Source: Macrosoma leucophasiata (Eukaryota > Arthropoda > Insecta > Lepidoptera > Hedylidae). Taken from it: a stretch of 64,000 nucleotides of DNA. How positions within the stretch are numbered: the first letter of the stretch is position 1; each line of letters starts with the position of its first letter. Of the stretch, positions 56,750 to 64,000 are shown one piece after another. Position numbers and translations under genes: made by a program. The notes beneath the pieces are model-generated. The model had not been told where the DNA came from. It did not search any database and saw nothing but the letters and a program-made list of their open reading frames with translations. The stretch is taken from assembly GCA_036365455.1 (NCBI GenBank), contig JAWQUS010000009.1:7031001-7095000 (forward strand). The letters are read 5' to 3'.

Positions 56750-56996
56750 AGAAGGTGCATTACAAGCATGAAGCTCACATTGATGTTTAGTGATGACTGC
56801 AGCCTTTAGACATCTACACAAAAGCCAGAGGTCAAATGCAGATGCGTTGCCACACTTGCCAACCCTGAGACCTAAGTTGTTACGTCTCTGTGATAGTTTT
56901 TACGGGGGCATACATTACCATCTAACCGTAACACGCTACTGCTGAACACTACCATTTAGCGGCAGTTGTGTTAGGTAATGCGGTGGTACCTGGGTA
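56750..56996 (-). repeat. SINE-like repeat (family A), diverged subfamily
   Basis: Recognisable by GATGACTGCAGCCTTTAGAC and ACCATTTAGCGGCAGT, with many changes. Its 5' end runs into the perfect hairpin at 56965-57022. Related partial copies: 57385-57465 (+), 58243-58372 (+), 59582-59752 (+), 60408-60533 (-) and a tail at 28826-28890 (+). Confidence 0.78.
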
Positions 56997-57022
56997 GGTA
57001 CCACCGCATTACCTAACACAAC
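56965..57022. repeat. Perfect hairpin, 26-bp arms, 6-nt loop
   Basis: GTTGTGTTAGGTAATGCGGT(GGTACC) is mirrored exactly at 56997-57022. The arm is the 5'-terminal segment of the SINE-like family A, so the right arm is a flipped piece of it. Confidence 0.9.
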
Positions 57023-57251
57023 CAATACCTCGACGAATAAGAGCAACGCAGATATAGACAAAAATTATAGCAGATATAGACAAAAATTATAGCTCTGGTA
57101 AAATTCACCATATGAAATTACAGACTGTGATCCCGCGCGTTCGCACTCTTTTGTTCAACAACTGAAATTACCTACTTTTTTAAAACGCGAATAGTTAGGC
57201 CCACATAATATTTGTCTATATCTGCGTTGCTCTTATTCGTCGAGGTATTGG
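57022..57251. mobile_element. TIR element, ~230 bp with 41-bp TIR
   Basis: CCAATACCTCGACGAATAAG plus AGCAACGCAGATATAGACAA at the left is repeated inverted at 57211-57251. A short internal direct repeat (AGATATAGACAAAAATTATA) follows the left TIR. The left TIR abuts the hairpin at 56965-57022. Confidence 0.82.
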
Positions 57252-57631
57252 CGATAATCACTTTTCATTTTATTGGCGAGTTATTATACTTATTTTCGAG
57301 ATTTTTGTCAAGGAGGTCCATAAAATGGACGGGAATAGGATAGTAGACGCGAACCGGCGAAATCACCCTATATGTCAGAGAAAACCTGTCACAGAGACGT
57401 AACAGCTTAGGTCTCAGGGGTGGCAACGCATCTGCGTTTTGACCTCTGGTTTTGTGTAGATGTTTTTTTTTGTTGTCTATTGTTGTGTAGTTGTTTGTCT
57501 GTTGTCAGCTACTTATAATGTAATACGTGCCCATAAAGATTAACAAACGGAAGCCCCACCTTATTTAATAATTTTGCTTTAATTTTTATCGATGCATTAT
57601 CATATTATAAAGTTGGACTTTACATCTTAAC

Positions 57632-57950
57632 TATTGTTTTATATTATTTCGCATTAACACATGCTTGTGAAATATATATATATAAATATTTCACAAGCAT
57701 GTGTTAATGCGAAATAATATAAAACAATTATTAAGGGTAAAAGCGACTTCTTTACGATATTCAATAAACTGAAAAGTCTATTATATCGGTTGCCTAACTA
57801 GCATAGTTGGTAATAGATGGCGCTGCTGCTACCATAAAGCAATGCAATAGATGTGAAGGAAAGATTTGACTAGATTCCCAGTAGATCGCGAGTTCGAGTC
57901 TCGCCTGAAGTCAAATTTTTCTTTCCATTTTTCTTTAAAAATAAAATATC
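57632..57950 (+). repeat. tRNA-like repeat unit 4, with 5' palindrome and deleted tRNA head
   Basis: 57634-57728 is a long palindrome around ATATATATATA built from the ...ACACATGCTTGTGAAATAT... flank. The rest matches unit 3, but the first half of the tRNA-like core (A-box side) is missing at 57870. The T arm and T-run remain. Confidence 0.8.
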
Positions 57951-58242
57951 TTAACTATTAAATCCATCTACCGCCAATACCACCATCATGTGTTAACACG
58001 TTATTATGTCGTCTACTCTTCTACCATTCTACTTAAGACAAAAATATATTTCCCATGTTAGAAATACTGATCGAAATGTTCAAGGTCTATTATTAAATGT
58101 AGCGTAAGTTACCTTGATTTTTTTAATTGTTGAGCAGGTATGTTAAGTTTATATTAGGTATATTGTATTTGTTGCATATGCTCATAATAATATGTGATGT
58201 TTTCAGAAGCTCGTGATATTTTTCCTCATTTAAATTTGGTTA

Positions 58243-58372
58243 GGTTAGGTCTCAGGGGTGGCAACGCATCTGCATTTTGACCTCTAGTTTTTATGTAGAT
58301 TTCTATAGGCTGCAGTCACCACTTAACATCAATGTGAGCTGTATGCTTGTTTTCCACTTTCATTATGTACAT
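58243..58372 (+). repeat. SINE-like repeat (family A), diverged, 3' half
   Basis: From TAGGTCTCAGGGGTGGCAAC to CCACTTTCATTATGTACAT; same subfamily as the copies at 57385 and 59640. Confidence 0.75.
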
Positions 58373-58798
58373 AAAAAACCTGTGTTGACGTAGGTACATA
58401 ATAATATTATTATGACATTGGTGACATATTATTTATTATATTAAATTTGACCTTGAAACTTATAGAAAGCTTGACTTGGATCATAAATTGCAAGTGAATA
58501 CAGAGCGAAAAATAAAAAATTCTACAGTATTTGAATAATACACTTTTGAATCTAGACGTTATTTATTTTTAACCGACTTCAAAAAAGTGTGTTAATTCAG
58601 ATTTCGATGGGATTTGGAGGCGCTCAAATATTATCTCTTATCTTTTGATAGATTTATGGTCGTGGTTTAAAGATATTATTAATCATAATGAACACGCAAA
58701 TATAACCACAATTAGTTTATCTGATATTAACAGGCTTATTACAAATTTGTCTTGACATTATTGACTAATTGTGTCGGTAACTGACACAGTGCTAGAGT

Positions 58799-58902
58799 AA
58801 GCCTGGGTTGCATCAAGATATTTTATTGTAACACTTCACATCCTTCTCTAAATTATAGAAATCTGTTAAAGTTAAATATCGTGATGCAGTGCAACCCAGG
58901 CT
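58799..58902. mobile_element. MITE, GGGTTGCACCA family, short
   Basis: 104 bp, ends AGCCTGGGTTGCATCAAGAT and AGTGCAACCCAGGCTAA; shortened interior. Confidence 0.82.
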
Positions 58903-58910
58903 AATAGTTG

Positions 58911-59080
58911 TAACACACAACCGGATTGCCGACCGCGCCGGATGCGCGCGAGCGGACCGCATCGGACTTTATTAATAATAATTCTGTCCGCCGGACTCCT
59001 CTACACACGTCCAGATTTGGTTCGGAGCGTATCGAATCCGCTGTCCGCTCCGTACCAAATGCGGACGTGTGTTACTACTA
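58911..59080. mobile_element. Possible GC-rich MITE
   Basis: Starts AACACACAACCGGATTGCCG and ends AATGCGGACGTGTGTTACTA; imperfectly mirrored ends around GCGCGAGCGGACCGC. Much richer in GC than its surroundings. Confidence 0.45.
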
Positions 59081-59581
59081 TAACGACCACGCCGAAAAAT
59101 GATGTTAATACTAAATTAATTCTATCGTTTTACATGAAACTTATTTATTATATATTTTATTTCCATTTATATCCATTATATTTTATTGCCACATGTGAAA
59201 CGTTAAAGAAAAACTACTTACATATTTATTTTTATGGATGTATTTAATAATTAGGTTTGTAATATTGGATTCAGGTATTGGTGAGACTAATGCCCGCTAA
59301 ATACTGGAAGATTTTTTAAATTTCAAATTGGTATACTTTTAAAAAAAAAAAAGCTTCGAGTGTAACATTTGATTACAAATTGTAAATTTGTAAATTTGTA
59401 TCACGTAAGTAGGTAAATCTAAATTATAAACATAATTTAGATTTAAGGAATGATAAAAAAGAAGTATACCAATAAGAAATTTAAAAAAAAAATGCACTAT
59501 CAAAAGAGACAGGCAATTCATGATAAGTTTTTTACTGACATATCACAAGATAATTTTAATATATCCAATGTACTTATTTTT

Positions 59582-59752
59582 TACTGGCGGTAGAGTTGTA
59601 AGTGTAAGAGGTCGAGGGCGTAGGCCTACATGACACCTTTGGTTAGGTCTCAGGGGTGGTAACGCATCTGCATTTTGACCTCTGGTTGTTATGTATATCT
59701 ATAGGCTGCAGTATGAGCTGCAAGTTAGTTTGTCACCTTCCTTTCATAAAAA
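59582..59752 (+). repeat. SINE-like repeat (family A), internally deleted
   Basis: Starts ACTGGCGGTAGAGTTGTAAG, then jumps to TTAGGTCTCAGGGGTGGTAA and ends near CACCTTCCTTTCATAAA. Confidence 0.72.
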
Positions 59753-59786
59753 ATATATCACGGTTTCATATTATTTTGTTATTTAT

Positions 59787-59872
59787 GTATGTATCTTCAC
59801 GCCAGGTCCCTAACGGGGTAGGCAGAGAGTGTAAAGCGCCAGATATCCCGGTCCTGACAAACCTCTCGTGCC
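59787..59872 (+). repeat. Short dispersed repeat (family M)
   Basis: CTTCACGCCAGGTCCCTAAC, GGGGTAGGCAGAGAGTGTAA, GCGCCAGATAT. Same block at 49730-49808 (-), 450-513 (-), 19722-19772 (+) and 51222-51280 (-). Confidence 0.7.
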
Positions 59873-60097
59873 TCGTCTACCTTCATCATTCTCTTCTCTT
59901 GTTATTTATTTAGGCAAAGAATCCAATATACAATAAGGTTTTATTTCAAAGACTTATTGCACCATGTAAATAACATTTTTGCTATTTTGTTTCCATAATT
60001 TTGATCTTTCAGCCTGGTTAAAGCAAAATATAATGTGCAACATGAGAAAACATTACTTCATCTCTACAAGTTATAACCTAGTGATTCACCCTCTCGA

Positions 60098-60370
60098 GTG
60101 GTAATTTCATACGTGAGAAGAAATGTAGTACCTTCCCCTCTTGTGGCACAATGTAGTTCCTACTCACGGATTTATCTCACGTAGATATATCGGTTCGTCT
60201 CCGTGAACTAAGACATTACTAAATCTCTAATTCTCTACACCCGAGTGATTGCCACCCTCGCCTTCGGGTGGCAATTTCACACGTGAGAAGAAATGTAGTA
60301 CCTTCCTCAATTCTGCCACAAATACCTACTACTCACGGATTTATCTCACATAAGTATCCTTTTCGTTCGT
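60098..60370 (+). repeat. Imperfect tandem duplication, ~150-160 bp
   Basis: GGTAATTTCATACGTGAGAA (60100) and GGCAATTTCACACGTGAGAA (60266) each lead through AAATGTAGTACCTTCC and TACTCACGGATTTATCTCAC to a TTCGTC-CCGTG block. Confidence 0.8.
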
Positions 60371-60407
60371 CACCGTGGATTCGATCAGTGGTCGTGAGCA
60401 GAGTTTT

Positions 60408-60533
60408 CTTTGTGTAATAATGGTGGCAAACAAGCATGAAGTTCATATTCATGTTAAGTGATGACTGCAGCCTATAGACTCCCACATAAAACCCAGAGGT
60501 CAAAATGCAGATGGGTTGCCACCCCCAGATTAT
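60408..60533 (-). repeat. SINE-like repeat (family A), diverged, 3' half
   Basis: Minus-strand tail from GTGTAATAATGGTGGCAAAC to TGGGTTGCCACCCCCAGA. Confidence 0.72.
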
Positions 60534-61049
60534 GTATGAAATCAAAAAACACGTCATACAGAAATTTAAATTTTTTTTTCGTGTTTAATTTATGTGGGGC
60601 AGCGAGACTAATAGCAGCTGACCGCATTTGTAAACTAGCGATATCTTAATTATAATCTTTTCCACGACAATGCTATTTTGAAGACCTAATCTTACATATT
60701 TAATTGGATAAGGGTTTATACTAAGAATCCAGATTAAAGCGGCTGTAAACGCATCATTTATGTTGAAATTTGTTGTTAGTCATTATCATAATAATATCAA
60801 CTAGTTATTATCATATCAACTAGGTTTTCCCCTGCAATTTTGACTGCGCATATGTTAATAAAAATGTTATAAAATTTTCGAGCACACGAACAAATTAAAC
60901 TGAGCAATATTTTCGTTTCAGTTCATAAGTTTAGGTAGGTAGGTACCTGCATTTTCATGCTTGCTTTGCTTGCTGCACGCATGCTGTGAAAAATTGAATC
61001 TTGTATTGATTATTTCAGTTAATTCGATATTCAATCTCCGGTTTGACCT

Positions 61050-61200
61050 ATGCACCTGGACAAATATTTGTATGGCCTACAGATATTTGTTTTGGGTCTT
61101 GGTTTTTGTGTATGTCTTGTTTGTATATACCGGCACCCACGACACAGGTTTATACCCACTGTGGGTCTGTGAGTGTAAGCGTATTTTATTTATTTATTTA
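61050..61200 (+). repeat. Partial tRNA-derived SINE (family B), headless
   Basis: GGACAAATATTTGTATGGCC through GGCACCCACGACACAGGTTT to GTGAGTGTAAGCGTATTTTA, then a (TTTA)n tail. Confidence 0.78.
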
Positions 61201-62307
61201 TTCAGTGAAACTATAGAAATATTTAAAGGTAAAGAATTACTTATCCTACTACCTGTAACCGATCCAGACGTATTTATTTATTTATTTAAACTTTGCATGA
61301 AATAGTACTTGAGGCGGACTTAATGCTTAAAAGCATTCTCTACCAGTCAACCTTTGTGTAAAACGGAACAGTTTGTGGTGCAAATAGAAAAAAAAAACAA
61401 ATACAAAATCGTAAATATCTCACAGGAAAAGTATTATAATAAATCAAATAAAAAAATAAAATAATAAGGTATCGATTCACCTCAACACTTTAATCCGTTA
61501 CGTATTTTTGTGGATTATCATAAGCTGATAATAGATACCAGCATACAAGAAGATAGGCAGTTAAATATAGAATAATTTTTGATTATTTTCTTTCATGTTA
61601 CATTTATTGCCGAGAAATAAGGTACCTTTGGTATGGCGTGAAGGATTTAAAAATGAAAATTATAAGCCGCTATCAATTTGACTCCAAATCGGAAGTAATT
61701 TGAACACTTGACTTACCTAATTAAATTTATAACACACATAAAAGAAACGTGATATGTGATATCCATATAAAAGCAAGGCGGAAATACTACCTTCAGATCA
61801 TAGGTGCCTTTTAGAAAGTCGGCAGGGAACGAAGGCTAATTTCTAATCTATATTATCATTTTCTTTCAGGTACGCTTAAGCAAACTCCATTGCAGTAGCT
61901 CCAAAACAGGTAGGGTACAAAAGGGTTAGTTAGTTGCAGATTTATGTAGGTAGTAATGACATTTGATACTTAAGTAGGTACTAAAGAAAAAAAATATTCA
62001 ATTTATTTTGTTCTGTAGTAACTACCTTTACTTATTGTATTTCATTACATGCATGTACCAGCGTGCAACATCAACCAAATGGTCTAAAAAATATGAAAAA
62101 TCTCTTCTATGATTTAAGCATACCTACTAATTGGTAATAGGTACCTATTACCTGCAAGCAAACTTTAGCAGTCATATATTATTATTGTTATCTTAATCGT
62201 TTACATATTATGTAGTTCAACATAATTTCTTTATTATATTCAACTAGATCTTAGGTGGTCCTTCAAAATATTTGATTGTAATAACATACAAGAAAATACA
62301 CAATAAC

Positions 62308-62562
62308 GGAGCTCGCGGGCGTAGGCACCACCGCATTACCTAATATACTTTCCGCTAAATGGTAGTGTTCAGCACCATCGTGTTCCGGTCAGGTGGTAAT
62401 GTACGACCCTGTAATTTCCGGCACAGAGGCATAACACCTTAGGCCTCAGGAGTGGTAACGCATCTGCATTTTGACCTCGGTCTTTGTGTGGGTGTCTATA
62501 GACTGCAGTCATCACTTAACATCAATGTGAACTGCATGCTTGTTTGCCACTTCCATAATATA
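62308..62562 (+). repeat. SINE-like repeat (family A)
   Basis: Plus-strand copy from CGGAGCTCGCGGGCGTAGGC to CCACTTCCATAATATA; 5' end slightly truncated. Confidence 0.84.
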
Positions 62563-62947
62563 TAAAAACATTTTGTATTGATGCCATCAATTTATTAAAT
62601 TTTAATATTAATTGCCCGATTTAACTTCTCATTGGTAAATGGTGGCGCTAAACTCTATCATCGATAAGTGAATGAGATAAACATACTCACTACCACCAGT
62701 TAAAACAAATGTAAAGAGGTTTAACAAACAAGAGAAAAAACCATTACTCAAATAAATGTTGCACTGCTTAATGATTTCACATTGATACTACAAAATAATC
62801 AGATAAAAGGAAAGTTAAGGAACATCTAAAATTCGAAAGCCTCGAGAATTGTTTTGAGATATACCTAGCAAGGATTTTCGCTACAGAGATGAAAAAAAAA
62901 ATCACCTAGCTTATAACGACTTATAAAAGGAGAGTACTTTTGAAGTG

Positions 62948-63184
62948 ATGTCCGGTCCGTCACGTCGGTGCTTTATTTGTTCGGAGATAAAGTCTAATTT
63001 CCAATGTTTTTGGATGACCGGGTACTTCTTCGATGGTAAATACATGTATGTGAATGCAATTTACCAGAAGAAAGGACAAAGTAGTCAAAGGAAGGCGCAG
63101 AGGTCAGCTACGCGAATGATTAGCGAAGCTTCGGGGCCCTTCTCCACCAGCGACTATGTCGAGCTATTCCTAATCAATGATTAG
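62948..63184 (+). CDS. Small ORF, hypothetical
   Basis: 78 codons from an ATG (MSGPSRRCFICSEIK...) to TAG. It is less AT-rich than its flanks, with a CxxC pair and balanced composition. A TATAAAAGG motif lies about 20 nt upstream, at about 62923-62931, too close to the ATG for a normal leader. No family was recognised; it may be an exon or chance. Confidence 0.22.
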   Translation: MSGPSRRCFICSEIKSNFQCFWMTGYFFDGKYMYVNAIYQKKGQSSQRKAQRSATRMISEASGPFSTSDYVELFLIND

Positions 63185-63571
63185 TGGATGGTGGAACCTA
63201 GAATTAATAATATAAAATAACTAAATTATAATTTTCTATTCAAGCAATTTACAATGAAAAATATGTGAGCAAAATCTGTATTTAACAATTGCCTTCTTAA
63301 AATAGGCATGTAGAGTAAAAATTTTCTCGTAAGGATTTTCACGAATTATGCAATTTACAAAATGAAAAAATAAGTTGGTATTTTAAGCAATTTTGCTACC
63401 AGTCAAAATACAACAAATTTTCAATACTGGATATATGCCCTGATATCTATTCTGGAAACATGCCCTAAAAACTGTCTGTTCTGATAAAATTAGTGAAAGT
63501 AATTAGTATGATGATGTGGTGAAAAGGATATTATATATTTGTCAATAAAATGCATTTCAATGCTTATCTAT

Positions 63572-63577
63572 TTTATT
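63572..63577 (-). terminator. Polyadenylation signal AATAAA of trypsin 2
   Basis: AATAAA on the minus strand about 48 nt after the stop codon of trypsin 2. Confidence 0.55.
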
Positions 63578-63624
63578 ATAAACTAACACTTTGCCATCAG
63601 CGTGATGTACACCGTAACTTGAAA

Positions 63625-63921
63625 TTATGCATTTGCTTGTATCCAAGCAGTGTAACGGGACACGCGGGTATTCACTCCAGGGTATCTAGCTAGAGCGCAG
63701 TCCTCTCCCCAAGAACAGACGCCAACAATTACCCCTTTGTGTATTAGTGGCCCGCCGGAATCACCCTGGCATTGATCACGGCCACCAAAGTCCAACCACC
63801 CCGAACATAGCATGTTGTCGGTAATATTGTACTCTAACTCTGAGTAACGTTTTCGGCAGACCGTCTGGTTCACTGTCCATATCTGAACATGACGAAGTAA
63901 TTCTGAGGACTGACCGCCAGA
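63625..63921 (-). CDS. Trypsin-like serine protease 2, last exon only (partial at window edge)
   Basis: 297 nt after a TTTTCAG acceptor, exactly the length and phase of the last exon of trypsin 1. It begins [15 protein letters not shown] and carries [24 protein letters not shown] (active serine and the specificity Asp) and ends [13 protein letters not shown] then TAA. Earlier exons must lie beyond 64000. Same strand as trypsin 1, so this is a tandem paralogue. Confidence 0.92.
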   Translation of the reverse strand, partial: SGGQSSELLRHVQIWTVNQTVCRKRYSELEYNITDNMLCSGWLDFGGRDQCQGDSGGPLIHKGVIVGVCSWGEDCALARYPGVNTRVSRYTAWIQANA

Positions 63922-64000
63922 CTGAAAATGTAAAATAAGAAACATTTGTAATTAGCGCGTATTTATTAATGGTAAAGTACCTAGGGTTACCACCTCTTAG

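Larger units (their letters stand above)
59081..62307. other. Between tandem trypsins, no supported gene
   Basis: Outside the listed repeats it is AT-rich. CATATAAAAGCAAGG at about 61764 with ACCTTCAGATCATAGG about 25 nt later resembles a TATA box and initiator on the plus strand, and TTTCTTTCAG...AACAGGTAGG frames 61870-61907. No reading frame connects them. Confidence 0.35.

Noticed and set aside
61870..61907. Tiny exon between TTTCTTTCAG and GTAGGG
   Set aside because: Too short, with no connected reading frame; splice-like motifs this short arise by chance.

Overview
The window looks like lepidopteran (moth or butterfly) nuclear DNA. It is AT-rich and gene-poor, its genes are split by introns with GT-AG borders, and it is crowded with short interspersed repeats. 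The two protease genes are of the alkaline midgut trypsin type seen in caterpillars. All intron-exon models were built by eye from splice borders and continuity of reading phase; no database search was run.

Three genes are well supported, all on the minus strand. (1) A complete 10-exon SLC16/MCT-like major-facilitator transporter runs from 24984 down to 9481 (470 codons plus stop, all phases agree), with AATAAA 17 nt after the stop. (2) A complete 4-exon secreted trypsin (255 aa) runs from 56049 down to 51552, with a TATA box at 56098-56104. (3) The last exon (99 codons) of a second, tandem trypsin paralogue is at 63625-63921; the rest lies past the window edge. Weak candidates are a first coding exon on the plus strand at 43451-43511, an internal exon on the minus strand at 40019-40093, and a small ORF at 62948-63184.

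Layout. 1-9.4 kb: non-LTR retrotransposon tails and MITE-like elements. 9.4-25 kb: the transporter gene, with introns almost filled by repeats. These include an inverted pair of ~460 bp terminal-inverted-repeat (TIR) elements in the last intron, a cluster of tRNA-like units at 14 kb, and an inverted repeat with ~0.8 kb arms in intron 1. 25-43 kb: intergenic repeats, including a 126-bp tandem array (34.98-36.24 kb) with an emerging 378-bp higher-order period. 43-51 kb: a possible first exon, a GC-rich island, a minisatellite, and SINE-like and MITE copies. 51.5-56.1 kb: trypsin 1, with a decayed DD34D mariner in intron 2. 56-64 kb: hairpins, MITEs, a partial tRNA-like unit and the end of trypsin 2.

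Nothing seen works as a multi-gene system beyond the tandem digestive-type trypsins. The unusual content is structural: two large inverted repeats inside the transporter transcription unit, repeats lying within tens of bases of many of its splice sites, a tRNA-like repeat with an oversized anticodon loop, and a tandem array that grew inside one copy of a dispersed element.
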